Assembly: GCF_003443995.1 (NCBI RefSeq)
Contig: NZ_QWEY01000001.1
Location: 434,001 to 498,000, forward strand
DNA length: 64,000 nucleotides
Direction of reading: 5' to 3'
From: Pseudotabrizicola alkalilacus
GTDB lineage: Bacteria > Pseudomonadota > Alphaproteobacteria > Rhodobacterales > Rhodobacteraceae
Shown here: piece after piece, positions 54,732 through 63,865 of the stretch
How the letters are laid out: each line of letters starts with the position of its first letter
Position numbering within the stretch: position 1 is the stretch's first letter
The notes under the pieces: generated by a model
Databases searched by the model: none
What the model was told of the DNA's origin: nothing
What the model saw: only the letters and a program-made list of their open reading frames with translations
Program-made: the position numbers and the translations under genes

Positions 54732-55525
54732 ACGCCTTGTCCCCGGACCGCTCGGCCCCGTTTTACCGACCCGTCGCGCAGGAGGTCGCGCTGTTTGAAG
54801 CGGCCTATGCCAACGGTCTGCCCCTGTTGCTCAAGGGGCCGACCGGCTGCGGCAAGACGCGCTTTGTGGAACATATGGCGGCCCGTCTGGGCCGCCCGCT
54901 GTACACGGTTGCCTGCCATGATGACCTGTCGGCTGCGGATCTGATCGGGCGTTACCTTTTGCGCGGTGGGGCAACCGAATGGGTCGATGGCCCTCTGACC
55001 CGCGCCGTGCGGGAAGGGGCGATCTGCTATCTGGATGAGGTGATCGAGGCGCGCAAGGATGTGACGGTGGTGCTGCACCCGCTGACCGACAACCGCCGCA
55101 CCCTGATGATCGACCGCACCGGCGAAGAACTGGTGGCCCCGCCCGGCTTCATGCTGGTGGCAAGCTACAACCCTGGCTATCAGAACATCCTGAAACGGCT
55201 GAAACCCTCGACCCGGCAGCGGTTCCTGTCGATCACCTTCGGCTTTCCCGATGCGACAACAGAGGTGGCCGTGGTGGCGCGCGAAAGCGGTCTGGATGCC
55301 ACGCGTGTGGCCCCCTTGGTGCGGCTGGCCGGGCATATCCGCGCGCTGTCGGGGATGGATCTGGAGGAAGGCGTCTCGACCCGTTTGCTGATCTACGCCG
55401 CCAGCCTGATCGCAGGGGGGATGCCGATCGAGCGGGCCTTGCAGGCCGCTGTGGTGGAACCGCTGACCGATGAGCCTGATGTGGCACAGGCGCTGCGCGA
55501 CGTGATCGCAAGCGTGTATGGCTAA
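54728..55525 (+). CDS. norQ: NorQ, MoxR-type AAA+ ATPase for NO reductase maturation
   Basis: A 265-residue AAA+ protein with Walker A GPTGCGKT at 37-44, Walker B ICYLDEVIEARKD and sensor ASYNPGYQ. NorQ works with NorD to insert the iron at the FeB site of NorB. Between norB (overlap) and norD (3-bp gap), as in other norCBQD operons. Confidence 0.95.
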   Translation: MNALSPDRSAPFYRPVAQEVALFEAAYANGLPLLLKGPTGCGKTRFVEHMAARLGRPLYTVACHDDLSAADLIGRYLLRGGATEWVDGPLTRAVREGAICYLDEVIEARKDVTVVLHPLTDNRRTLMIDRTGEELVAPPGFMLVASYNPGYQNILKRLKPSTRQRFLSITFGFPDATTEVAVVARESGLDATRVAPLVRLAGHIRALSGMDLEEGVSTRLLIYAASLIAGGMPIERALQAAVVEPLTDEPDVAQALRDVIASVYG

Positions 55526-55528
55526 GCC

Positions 55529-57409
55529 ATGACCTTGCATCCGATGGACCTGATGGAGCCGGAAGAAACGGTGGGCAACCTGTGGCACGGGGTTGCCCAG
55601 CGGCTGGCGCCGGTCGCAGGCTACCCGGCCCATGCCGTGGCACTGGAAACGGTGCGGCCCGGCGTCACGCTGCTGTTCCGCGCGCTTGGCGGCAAGCCGG
55701 GGGTCGAGATTGCCGTCAGCCCCGCCACCGCGTCGCGCCACCGTCGGGGGATGGGCGCATTGCTGGCCGATGCGCGGGTGATGGAGCATGTGGCGGCATT
55801 TGACGGCACAACCCTGCGTCTGCCGCCGGTGATGGATACTTTTCCGACCGCTGATCTGAACCGGGTGGCCTATCTGTGGCTGGCGGCTTTGGCTGCAGTC
55901 TCCGAACCCCATGCGGCTGCGGGCGATGCCTGTGTAGCCGACCTGCGCCATCTTGCCGAAATGGCAGCGGCAAGCGCGCGTGCGCTGGCGCTTTGTCCCG
56001 GCCTGCGCGCCACGCATGCCGCCTTTTGCGCGCATTTGCTGGGCGTGATGCCCGATTTTGCCGCAACAGCGCCCGAACGCACGGTGGCCGCCCATGCCCG
56101 CGCCGTGTTGTCTGGCGTGACGCCGCCAGCCATCAACCCCGGCCCGGCCCCGCGCGGTTATGCGCCCTTTGCCCCCGTGCCGATCTGGCTGCGGCTGGAC
56201 CGTGCCGCACCGGGCCAATCTGCCACCCCGGCAGAAGAGGCGATCAGCGCCCCGCCCGGACTGGCGAGCGCCACCCGCAAACAGGGCAAGCGCGAGGAGA
56301 ACGAACAGGCCAACCGCACAGACAGTTTCATCATGCACCGGTTCGAGTCGATTTTCTCATGGGTCGAAAGCATGGGCCTGAACCGTGCCACCGATGACGA
56401 CGATCTGGAAAACGCCCAGAAAGCCGCCGAGGATCAGGACCATATCGCCCTGACCAAACACCACAAACGCGCTGCAACGCGGCTGCGCCTGCACCTTGAC
56501 CTTGCCCCGCAGGACGCCGACCACGAACGGCTGTCCGATACCTTTACCTACCCCGAATGGAACCACCGCGCCCGCGCCTACATGCCAGACCATACGCGCG
56601 TGCTGGAGGTGGAGGGTACGCAAGGCGAAGGCTTTATCCCTGACCCGCATCTGATGGCACGGGTCAGGCAGCAGTTTCAGGCACTGCACCCCCGCCGCAT
56701 TCTGCTGCCACGGCAGGTGGACGGGGCAGAGCTGGATCTTGACGCACTCATCGCGGCACAGGTCGCGATCCGCACCACCGGGCAGGGCAGTGACCGCATT
56801 TTTCGCAATCTGCGGCATGTGGAACGGGATCTGTCGGTGGCGATTCTGATGGATTGCTCGCGGTCCACCGAATCCGTTGTCGGCAGCCGCAGCATCATCG
56901 ACACCACGCGTGAGGCGCTGGCGGCATTGGCGGGTGGCATCGACGCGGCGGGGGACCGGCTGGCGATCTGGGGGTTTTCCTCGCTGCGCCGTGACCGGGT
57001 GTTCCTGACCCGCTGCAAAGGGTTTGACGATTCCATGACACCCGAGGTTACAGCCCGCATCGGTGGCATGCGCCCCGGTCACTACACCCGGCTTGGGGCT
57101 GCGATCCGCCATGCCTCTGCGCAGCTTGCGCAAGAGACATCGGCCCGCAAGCTGGTGCTGGTTCTGACCGATGGCAAGCCCAATGATCTGGATCATTACG
57201 AGGGCACGCATGGCATCGAAGACAGCCACATGGCCGTGCGCGAGGCCCGCCGCGCGGGGCAGGCGGTGCATGGCGTGGTGGTCGATGCCGACGGGCAAGA
57301 CTGGTTTGCCCGAATCTTCGGCCGCGCGGGGTTTACTCTGCTGCCCGACCCGGCCCGCCTTGGCCGCGCTCTACCCGACATTTACCGTTCCCTTACGCAG
57401 GAGACCTGA
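55529..57409 (+). CDS. norD: NorD, VWA-domain protein for NO reductase maturation
   Basis: A 626-residue protein. The C-terminal von Willebrand A domain (from about 430) has the MIDAS motif D442-C-S444-R-S446 and LTDGKPNDLD. The N-terminal part is helical with an acidic/His-rich mid-region around EDQDHIALTKHHKRAATRLRL. NorD partners NorQ to deliver FeB to NorB. It ends the core operon and is followed at 1 bp by a small membrane gene. Confidence 0.93.
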   Translation: MTLHPMDLMEPEETVGNLWHGVAQRLAPVAGYPAHAVALETVRPGVTLLFRALGGKPGVEIAVSPATASRHRRGMGALLADARVMEHVAAFDGTTLRLPPVMDTFPTADLNRVAYLWLAALAAVSEPHAAAGDACVADLRHLAEMAAASARALALCPGLRATHAAFCAHLLGVMPDFAATAPERTVAAHARAVLSGVTPPAINPGPAPRGYAPFAPVPIWLRLDRAAPGQSATPAEEAISAPPGLASATRKQGKREENEQANRTDSFIMHRFESIFSWVESMGLNRATDDDDLENAQKAAEDQDHIALTKHHKRAATRLRLHLDLAPQDADHERLSDTFTYPEWNHRARAYMPDHTRVLEVEGTQGEGFIPDPHLMARVRQQFQALHPRRILLPRQVDGAELDLDALIAAQVAIRTTGQGSDRIFRNLRHVERDLSVAILMDCSRSTESVVGSRSIIDTTREALAALAGGIDAAGDRLAIWGFSSLRRDRVFLTRCKGFDDSMTPEVTARIGGMRPGHYTRLGAAIRHASAQLAQETSARKLVLVLTDGKPNDLDHYEGTHGIEDSHMAVREARRAGQAVHGVVVDADGQDWFARIFGRAGFTLLPDPARLGRALPDIYRSLTQET

Positions 57410-57410
57410 C

Positions 57411-57587
57411 ATGCGCCTTTTCCTTGTGCTTTTTACACTTGTTGCTCCGTCCGCTGTTCTGGCCGAAGCATTCCAGCGCCCGATCCCGCAGCCGCAGACA
57501 GCCGAGGCCGAACTGGCCTATCTTGCCGCCTCGCTGATTTTCCTCGCCGCGCTTGTCGCTGTGCAATGGCTGGTCAGTCGCAGATGA
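57411..57587 (+). CDS. Small secreted/membrane protein after norD
   Basis: A 58-residue protein: signal-like MRLFLVLFTLVAPSAVLAEA, a short periplasmic stretch and one TM (about 33-55) ending in a basic SRR. An AGGAG ribosome site precedes it. It overlaps the following gene (ATGA). Its position matches accessory nor genes (nnrT-like) in Rhodobacter sphaeroides, but I cannot assign the name by sequence. Confidence 0.65.
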   Translation: MRLFLVLFTLVAPSAVLAEAFQRPIPQPQTAEAELAYLAASLIFLAALVAVQWLVSRR

Positions 57588-57802
57588 GCCTCGGGCGGCT
57601 GACGTTGATGCTGTATCCGTTCGGGGCGGGGGCGATGGCCGTGAACCTGTTCTTTGCCTCGCTGATCTGGTCATGGGTGGGCTGGCCTGTGCTGACGCCG
57701 GTACAGGCGCTGGCAGGCGGTCTGGTGCTGGGTGTTCCGGTAACAGTGGCCTTTGCGCGCCATATCCGCGCCCTGATGGCAAAGGCAGACCGACAGCCAT
57801 GA
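57584..57802 (+). CDS. Small two-TM membrane protein upstream of nnrU
   Basis: A 72-residue protein with two hydrophobic helices (about 8-28 and 35-58) and a short basic tail. The start ATG at 57584 overlaps the previous stop codon by 4 bp, and its end overlaps nnrU likewise, so all three are co-translated. A role in NO reductase function is inferred only from the operon. It could be the nnrT equivalent. Confidence 0.6.
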   Translation: MSLGRLTLMLYPFGAGAMAVNLFFASLIWSWVGWPVLTPVQALAGGLVLGVPVTVAFARHIRALMAKADRQP

Positions 57803-58488
57803 TGGCCTGGACGGAGTTTGCGCTGGCCTGGCTGATGTTCCTGCTGTCGCATTTCCTGCCGTCGCTGGGTCTGCGCGACAGGTTGATTGGGGCGATGGGG
57901 CGTCGCAGCTATTTTGCGGTTTATGGGCTGGTATCGGTGCTCAGCCTTGTCTGGCTGATCGGTGCCGCCGCACGTGCGCCGTATCTGGAGCTTTGGTCGC
58001 CTGAACCCTGGTCCCGTTGGGTGCCGGTCCTGATCATGCCCTATGCGATTTTTCTGGCGACTTTTGCCATCGGAAGCCGATACCCCTTCACGCTCGGTGG
58101 TCGTCGCGCAGCGTCGTTTGACCCTGCATCGCCAGGACTTGCCGCGCACAGCCGCCATCCTTTGCTTTTGGCGCTGGTGCTGTGGTCCGGCGCACATCTG
58201 CCCCCAAATGGCGATCTGGCACATGTGCTACTGTTTGGCAGCTTTGCCGCACTTGGTCTTGCCGCAATCCCGATGTTCGACCACCGCGCGCGCATGGCTT
58301 TGACTGCCGACGAAACCGCAGCCATGTTTCGCGCGGCCCCGATCCTGTCGCTGAAGGTGTGGATCACGGGCGCATGGCTTTGGGCGAACCGCAGGCCGCT
58401 TTTGTGGCGCATGACAGGGTCGGCGTTTGTGGTTGCGCTGATCACCCTCGGCCACGGACCCGTCATCGGAGTCTCGCCCTTGCCGTAA
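57799..58488 (+). CDS. nnrU: NnrU family membrane protein
   Basis: A 229-residue protein with about six TM helices and the NnrU-family opening (AWLMFLLSHFLPSLGLRDRLIGAMGRRSYFAVYGLVSVLSLVWLI), a domain also found in isoprenylcysteine methyltransferase-like and MAPEG-like families. In R. sphaeroides nnrU follows the nor genes and is needed for normal nitrite reductase expression. It ends the norCBQD transcript. Function at the molecular level is unknown. Confidence 0.88.
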   Translation: MMAWTEFALAWLMFLLSHFLPSLGLRDRLIGAMGRRSYFAVYGLVSVLSLVWLIGAAARAPYLELWSPEPWSRWVPVLIMPYAIFLATFAIGSRYPFTLGGRRAASFDPASPGLAAHSRHPLLLALVLWSGAHLPPNGDLAHVLLFGSFAALGLAAIPMFDHRARMALTADETAAMFRAAPILSLKVWITGAWLWANRRPLLWRMTGSAFVVALITLGHGPVIGVSPLP

Positions 58489-58520
58489 CGTCAGGAGTTC
58501 GCCGCCTTGCTTTGCAGGTT

Positions 58521-59804
58521 TCAGCTGCCGTGAATGCGGGCCCCTGCGACCCACGTGGCGCGGATGGCGCGGTCGTCGCCCATCATGATGGTGGGGAACA
58601 GCGCCTGCCAGATGTCGTCTGCGCGGCGGGTGGCCTGTTCGATGGCGGGGGTCGAGGCGAGGTCGACGATGACCAGATCCGCCTCCATGCCTGGCGCGAT
58701 GTTGCCGATGAGGGCATCGGCGTGCAGGGACCGGGCGGAGCCTTGCGTGGCCAGCCACCACAGTTCGGCCGGATGCAGGGCGCGGCCTGCGAGCTGGCCG
58801 ACCTCATAGGCGGCGGCCATGGTGCGCAGCATTGAAAACGACGAGCCGCCGCCGGTGTCGGTGGCAAGGCCGATGCGCTGGCCTGCGGCCTTCAGCCCGC
58901 CCATATCGAACAGGCCGGAGCCGATGAAGGTGTTCGAGGTCGGGCAATGGATCAGGCTGGCCCCGGCCTCCTTGAGCCGGGATTTTTCCCGCTCGGTCAG
59001 GTGGATGGCATGGCCGTAGATCGCGCCTTCGCGCAACAGGCCCTGGGATTCGTAGGTATCAAGGTAGTCGCGCGACTGGGGGAACAGGTCTTTGACCCAA
59101 GCGATTTCATCGGTCTGTTCCGACAGGTGGGTTTGCATCAGGCACTCCGGATGCTCGCGCCAGAGCGTGCCGAGCGCGTGCAACTGTTCGAGCGTCGAAG
59201 TCGGCGAAAAGCGCGGGGTGATGACGTAGGAGGCGCGACCCTGTCCGTGCCATTTGTTCAGGAGCCGCTTGCTGTCGTCGTAGGCGGATTGCGGCGTGTC
59301 GCGCAGACCTTCGGGTGCGTTGCGGTCCATACAGGTCTTGCCGGCCCAGACCCGCTGGTTGCGGGTGGCGGCGGCGGTAAAGAAGGCATCGACGCTTTCG
59401 GGGTGGATGGTGCAATACGAGCAGACCGAGGTGGTGCCGTTCGAAACTGTCAGGTCGAAGTAGCGGTTTGCCACGTCTTGCGCATAGGAAAGGTTCGAAA
59501 ACCGCATTTCCTCGGGGAAGGTGTAGCTGTTCAGCCAGTCGATCAGGCGCTTGCCCCAGGACGCGATGATGGCGGTTTGCGGGTAATGCACATGGGCGTC
59601 GACAAAGCCGGCGCTGATCAGGCTGCGGCCGTAATCGGTGACGCGGGCTTGTGGGTACTGGCGGCGCAGTGCCTCGGCGGTGCCGACGGCGATGATCTTG
59701 CCCGCGTCGATCACCAGCGCCTCATCCAGCCGGGCGGCGCTGAGGCCGTGGTCAAAGGGATCGGCGGTGAAGTGGAGCACCTGGCCCAGCAAAAGATCGC
59801 TCAT
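58521..59804 (-). CDS. guaD: Guanine deaminase
   Basis: A 427-residue amidohydrolase converting guanine to xanthine. Zinc-binding motif FVDAHVHYPQTAIIASWGKRLIDWLNSYTFPEE is characteristic of GuaD, and further ligands lie in QTHLSEQTDE, YGHAIHLT and LATDTGGGSS. The length and motifs match bacterial guanine deaminases and differ from the amidohydrolase at 45960. The start at 59804 has GGGA upstream. Divergent from mgtE across 131 bp. Confidence 0.93.
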   Translation of the reverse strand: MSDLLLGQVLHFTADPFDHGLSAARLDEALVIDAGKIIAVGTAEALRRQYPQARVTDYGRSLISAGFVDAHVHYPQTAIIASWGKRLIDWLNSYTFPEEMRFSNLSYAQDVANRYFDLTVSNGTTSVCSYCTIHPESVDAFFTAAATRNQRVWAGKTCMDRNAPEGLRDTPQSAYDDSKRLLNKWHGQGRASYVITPRFSPTSTLEQLHALGTLWREHPECLMQTHLSEQTDEIAWVKDLFPQSRDYLDTYESQGLLREGAIYGHAIHLTEREKSRLKEAGASLIHCPTSNTFIGSGLFDMGGLKAAGQRIGLATDTGGGSSFSMLRTMAAAYEVGQLAGRALHPAELWWLATQGSARSLHADALIGNIAPGMEADLVIVDLASTPAIEQATRRADDIWQALFPTIMMGDDRAIRATWVAGARIHGS

Positions 59805-59935
59805 GGTTGTCCCGCCGTTGGTTGACTGTGATTTGCGCAGCCTATCGTCTTTCATCCTTTGGGTAAATTTGCGAGGTGCCCCCTGTTTGCCGGAAACAGC
59901 TTTCGCTACTGTCGGGGTAATCGGACGGGGTTGGT

Positions 59936-61306
59936 ATGGCAGATGATGGGCGCAAGGACGACGAGGATGGGCTGGACACGCGCCGCGTGGCCGCCATTCT
60001 TGAGGCCGTAGAGGCAGGTGATACGTCGGAGCTGACGCGGCTGCTGCAACGGATGCATGCCGCCGACGTGGCCGACCTTTTGGAACAGATCAGCGGCGAG
60101 CAGCGCCGGCAGTTGCTGGCGATGTGGTCGGGCGAGATCGACGGCGACATCCTGTCGGAAATCTCGGATGCGATCCGCGAAGAGGTGATTGAATCGCTGC
60201 CCGCATCGGTGGTGGCCGAGGCGATGCGCGATCTGGATACCGACGATGTGGTTGATATCCTTGAGGATCTGGAAGAACCCGCGCAAGAGGCGATCCTGTC
60301 GACGCTGGACAAGGCGGACCGGCTGGCGGTGGAGCAGGCGCTGGCCTATCCGGAATATTCCGCCGGGCGTCTGATGCAGCGCGAAGTGGTGACCGCGCCC
60401 GAGCATTGGACCGTGGGCGAGATGATTGACCATCTGCGCTCGGTCGACTGGCTGCCGGATCAGTTCTACCATGTGATTCTGGTCGATCCCCGACTGAAGC
60501 CGGTGTCTTATGTGACGCTGGGGCGGCTGTTGTCGGCGCGGCGCGATGTCGGGCTGAAGGCGATTGTTGAAGAAAGCTTTCGCATCATCAAGGCTTCGGA
60601 CGCCGAGGCGGATGTCGCCTATCTGTTCAACCAGTATCACCTGATTTCCTGCCCGGTGGTGGATATGCATGGCCGCCTGGTCGGTGTGATCACCATTGAT
60701 GACGCGATGAACGTGCTGGACGAGGAGCATCAGGAAGACATGCTGCGTCTGGCCGGGGTCAGCGATGATGCCAGCGTGGCCGATGGGGTGTTTGAAACCT
60801 TGCGCGGCCGGTTGCCCTGGTTGTTCGTGAACCTGCTGACCGCCAATCTGGCGGCCTTTGTGATCTCGCGCTTCGAGGCGACGATTTCGGCGATTGTGGT
60901 TCTGGCGGCGCTGATGCCGATCGTCGCCTCGATGGGCGGCAATGCGGGGACGCAATCGCTGACCGTGGCGGTGCGGGCGCTGGCGACGCGGGATCTGACC
61001 TCGTCGAACGCGCTGCGGGTGGTGCGCCGTGAGGCGACAGTGGGTCTGCTGAACGGTGCGGTGTTCGCGGTGCTGATGGGGCTGGTGGGCTGGCTGGTGT
61101 TTGGCTGGCCGATGCTGGGGCTGGTGCTGGGAATCGCCATGATCATCAACCTGTTGGTGGCGGCTTTGGCCGGGGTGGTTGTACCGTTGACGATGAACAA
61201 GCTGGGGGCCGACCCGGCGCTGGCGTCGGGAACTTTTGTGACCACGGTGACGGATGTCGTGGGGTTCTTTGCTTTTCTGGGGTTGGCGTCATGGATGCTG
61301 TTGTAA
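59936..61306 (+). CDS. mgtE: Magnesium transporter MgtE
   Basis: A 456-residue MgtE. N-terminal superhelical domain (1-135) and a CBS pair (about 136-260; SYVTLGRLLSARRDVGLKAIVEE and CPVVDMHGRLVGVITIDDAM) form the magnesium-sensing gate. Five TM helices follow from about 285, with PIVASMGGNAGTQSLTVAVRALA, the pore signature. It imports magnesium. Its 3' end overlaps the cyclo-ligase start by 16 bp. Confidence 0.95.
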   Translation: MADDGRKDDEDGLDTRRVAAILEAVEAGDTSELTRLLQRMHAADVADLLEQISGEQRRQLLAMWSGEIDGDILSEISDAIREEVIESLPASVVAEAMRDLDTDDVVDILEDLEEPAQEAILSTLDKADRLAVEQALAYPEYSAGRLMQREVVTAPEHWTVGEMIDHLRSVDWLPDQFYHVILVDPRLKPVSYVTLGRLLSARRDVGLKAIVEESFRIIKASDAEADVAYLFNQYHLISCPVVDMHGRLVGVITIDDAMNVLDEEHQEDMLRLAGVSDDASVADGVFETLRGRLPWLFVNLLTANLAAFVISRFEATISAIVVLAALMPIVASMGGNAGTQSLTVAVRALATRDLTSSNALRVVRREATVGLLNGAVFAVLMGLVGWLVFGWPMLGLVLGIAMIINLLVAALAGVVVPLTMNKLGADPALASGTFVTTVTDVVGFFAFLGLASWMLL

Positions 61307-61836
61307 AGGCTGCGGCCCGACAGGCCGCCTTTGCCGTGCGCAAGGCGGCCTTTGCCGCCGGTCAGGGGCAGGCGGCGGAGTTGCTTGCGGATGTGCTGGC
61401 GGCGTATCGCGGCGCTGTGCTGGCCGGCTATATGCCGATGCGGACCGAGATTGACCCCTTGCCCGCAATGGCGGCGCATCAGGGACCGGTCGGGGTGCCG
61501 GTGATTCCGGGCGCGGCACAGCCGTTGCGGTTTCGCGAATGGTCGACAGGGTGCGCGATGGTGGCGGGGGCGTTCGGCGCGCTGATCCCGGAGGAGGGTG
61601 CTTGGCTGGAGCCGGAGGTGCTGATCGTGCCGCTGCTGGCCTTCGATGCGCGCGGCTATCGGCTGGGCTATGGCGGCGGCTTTTATGACCGCACGCTGGA
61701 GGGCTTGCGCGCGCGGCACAAGGTGCTGGCGGTGGGCTTTGCCTTTGCGGCGCAGGAGGTGGAGGCGGTGCCGATTGATGCGACCGATCAGCGGCTGGAT
61801 ATGATCGTGACCGAGCAGGGGGTGCGGCGGTTCTGA
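61291..61836 (+). CDS. 5-formyltetrahydrofolate cyclo-ligase
   Basis: A 181-residue enzyme of the 5-FTHF cyclo-ligase family (MTHFS, YgfA), which uses ATP to turn 5-formyl-THF into 5,10-methenyl-THF. Motifs GYMPMRTEIDPLP, the EPEVLIVPLLAFDARGYRLGYGGGFYDRTL signature and VPIDATDQRLDMIVTE are present. The start overlaps the mgtE end by 16 bp, so the two are likely co-transcribed. Confidence 0.9.
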   Translation: MDAVVKAAARQAAFAVRKAAFAAGQGQAAELLADVLAAYRGAVLAGYMPMRTEIDPLPAMAAHQGPVGVPVIPGAAQPLRFREWSTGCAMVAGAFGALIPEEGAWLEPEVLIVPLLAFDARGYRLGYGGGFYDRTLEGLRARHKVLAVGFAFAAQEVEAVPIDATDQRLDMIVTEQGVRRF

Positions 61837-61844
61837 CCGGCGCG

Positions 61845-61944
61845 CGCGTTTTCTGCGAAAACGCGTTGGGGCGAATTTTCTGCGAAAATTCAGGAAGGAG
61901 ATCCTTCGCAGAAGGATCGTATCGGGATTTTTCGCAGAAAAATC
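61845..61944. repeat. Cluster of four stem-loops with TTC-TGC/GCA-GAA cores
   Basis: Four perfect hairpins in 100 bp: CGCGTTTTC-TGC-GAAAACGCG (61845-61865), GAATTTTC-TGC-GAAAATTC (61873-61891), GATCCTTC-GCA-GAAGGATC (61900-61918) and GATTTTTC-GCA-GAAAAATC (61926-61944). All have three-base loops, TGC in the first two and GCA in the last two, and the same TTC/GAA closing. They fill the space between two convergent genes. Confidence 0.85.
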
Positions 61945-61945
61945 G

Positions 61946-63259
61946 TCAGCGTGCGATTTTCTCTTCGCGCACGAACATGTTTTCCCAGGCGCGGTCGATC
62001 AGATCGGGGCGCATCTGATAGGCGATGCCCTCGAACTCGCAGATGGCGATCATCTGGTCGATCAGAAACGTCGGCTGGTAGTTGGCAAAGTTGTTCTGGA
62101 TGGTCGGGTATTTGGTTTTGAGCATGTGCAGCAGCGTTGCCTCATCCAGCGGCATCTTTTTCTTGCGCGCGACCATGGCGAAAATCTTCAGGAACATTTC
62201 CTGATTGGGGCCATCGACCTTGATCTTGAAAAAGATCCGGCGCAGGGCCGCGCCGTCAAAAATCTCATTCGGGTGGAAGTTGGTGGAAAAGATCACCAGC
62301 GTGTCGAAGGGCACTGTGAATTTCTCGCCCGATTGCAGTGACAGGATATCGCGTGCCTCTTCCAGCGGGACAATCCAGCGGTTGACCAGCTTTTGCGGCG
62401 ACTCGGCCTGGCGGCCAAGGTCGTCGACGATAAAGATCCCGCCCGAGGCCTTGAGCTGCAGCGGGGCCTGGTAGGTGCGGGCGACGGGATTGTACTTGAG
62501 ATCCAGCATGTCGAGCGTCAGCTCGCCGCCGGTGATCACGGTCGGGCGATCGCAATAGACATAGCGGGTGTCGAACCGGCCCGAGGTGCGGCGCAGGGCG
62601 TTCGGGTCATCGACCGACTCTTCGGCCGAGGAATGCACGATGGGATCATAGACCGTGATCACCTGACCGGAATAGGCCAGGGCGCGGGGGATATAGATCT
62701 TGTCCCCCATTGCGGCGCGGATGCCGTTGGAGATCGAGGATTTGCCGTTGCCGGGCGGACCATAAAGCAGGATCGACCGGCCCGAAGTGATGGCCGGGCC
62801 GAGGTTGCCCAACAGGTCGGGCGGCAGGATCAGGTGGCCCATCGCCCCCATCAGCTGCGCCCGGGTCAGCCGGATGTTACGCACCGATTGCCGTTTCATC
62901 TGCACAGCATAAGACGCCAGCGGCACCGGCATGGCCCCGAAATATTCCGATTGCGACAAGGCATCCAGCGCGCGCGCTTTGCCCGCATCCGTCAGTTGAT
63001 AGCCCATTTCATTGCCGGAGGTGGCGTGCAGCGTGCCCGTCGCCTCGATCAGCTTTTGCCCGCGGGCGATGTCGATCAACTCTTGCGTCAGCTGTGGCGA
63101 CAGGGCGATCACGCGGGCAATGTCTGACACCAGGTCGATGTTCATGCGGAAGACAGTCTTCAACAGGATGTCGCGCATCATGACCAGCGACAGGCCGGTT
63201 TCGGCCAGCGACTTTGGCGCCGGCGGGGCTATCACATTCGGTGTGATCGGCATGTTCAT
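61946..63259 (-). CDS. AAA ATPase associated with the Flp/Tad pilus region
   Basis: A 437-residue ATPase with Walker A GPPGNGKS at 167-174 and Walker B IFIVDDLG. The N-terminal 150 residues precede the ATPase without a recognisable domain (SLVMMRDILLKTVFRMNIDLVSDIARV). Similar proteins occur next to tad/cpa genes in Rhodobacteraceae, and it lies 72 bp after a prepilin peptidase gene here. It may power pilus assembly or regulation, but the role is not proven. Start is either 63259 or the ATG six bases downstream; neither has a strong ribosome site. Confidence 0.75.
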   Translation of the reverse strand: MNMPITPNVIAPPAPKSLAETGLSLVMMRDILLKTVFRMNIDLVSDIARVIALSPQLTQELIDIARGQKLIEATGTLHATSGNEMGYQLTDAGKARALDALSQSEYFGAMPVPLASYAVQMKRQSVRNIRLTRAQLMGAMGHLILPPDLLGNLGPAITSGRSILLYGPPGNGKSSISNGIRAAMGDKIYIPRALAYSGQVITVYDPIVHSSAEESVDDPNALRRTSGRFDTRYVYCDRPTVITGGELTLDMLDLKYNPVARTYQAPLQLKASGGIFIVDDLGRQAESPQKLVNRWIVPLEEARDILSLQSGEKFTVPFDTLVIFSTNFHPNEIFDGAALRRIFFKIKVDGPNQEMFLKIFAMVARKKKMPLDEATLLHMLKTKYPTIQNNFANYQPTFLIDQMIAICEFEGIAYQMRPDLIDRAWENMFVREEKIAR

Positions 63260-63331
63260 GCGGGGCACTCGGGTTAAAGGACAAGGAACGGGCGGCTGGG
63301 GGTAAATCCCGCCCGCTGGCCGGAGCCTGTC

Positions 63332-63862
63332 CTAGAATGCACCCGAAATTGTGAGCAAAAGATGGAAAATCAGTGTTCCGGCGAGGGCGAGGCCCATCGG
63401 AAAATCCTTGCTGGTCCAGCTGACCCAATCCGGGGTGGCGCGGCGGACAAAACCAAGCGTGCGGATGGTGCGATGCGCGATAAAGGCCGTGATCAGACAG
63501 CCTGCGGCAATGACAAACACGCTGCGCCAGTCAGCCCCGACGAAAAACGGTGCCATGGCGGTGGCGAATTTCGCGTCGCCCCCGCCGACCAGACGCATGG
63601 CATTGGCGACAAAGCCCACGACCAGCGTGACGGCCGCCAGCGCCCAGCCCCAGGCCCAGGAGGCAAAGGGCAGGCCCGTGAGCCAGACCGCCGCCAGCCC
63701 CACCACCAGCCAGACCGCCAGCAGGGCCATCATGCATGTGTTGGGGATTTTCATGAACTTCATGTCTGACCATGCCACCCAGCCCCCGATGGCAAGGGCA
63801 AAGGGCAGAAAGGCGATGGCGGCCCCGACAGTCAGGGGGGCGAGGGTCGGAAGAAACTCCAT
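63332..63862 (-). CDS. cpaA: Prepilin peptidase, TadV/CpaA type (A24)
   Basis: A 176-residue membrane aspartyl peptidase with about six TM helices. The two catalytic aspartates are in WSDMKFMKIPN and GGGDAKF. TadV/CpaA lacks the N-terminal methylase domain of classical PilD, as here. It processes Flp prepilins for the Tad pilus. A TPR protein gene on the same strand ends 3 bp upstream. Confidence 0.92.
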   Translation of the reverse strand: MEFLPTLAPLTVGAAIAFLPFALAIGGWVAWSDMKFMKIPNTCMMALLAVWLVVGLAAVWLTGLPFASWAWGWALAAVTLVVGFVANAMRLVGGGDAKFATAMAPFFVGADWRSVFVIAAGCLITAFIAHRTIRTLGFVRRATPDWVSWTSKDFPMGLALAGTLIFHLLLTISGAF

Positions 63863-63865
63863 GCC

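Noticed and set aside
61845-61944. Possible CRISPR-like array
   Set aside because: The units are hairpins of about 20 bp with changing stem sequences and no constant repeat with unique spacers; no cas genes are nearby.
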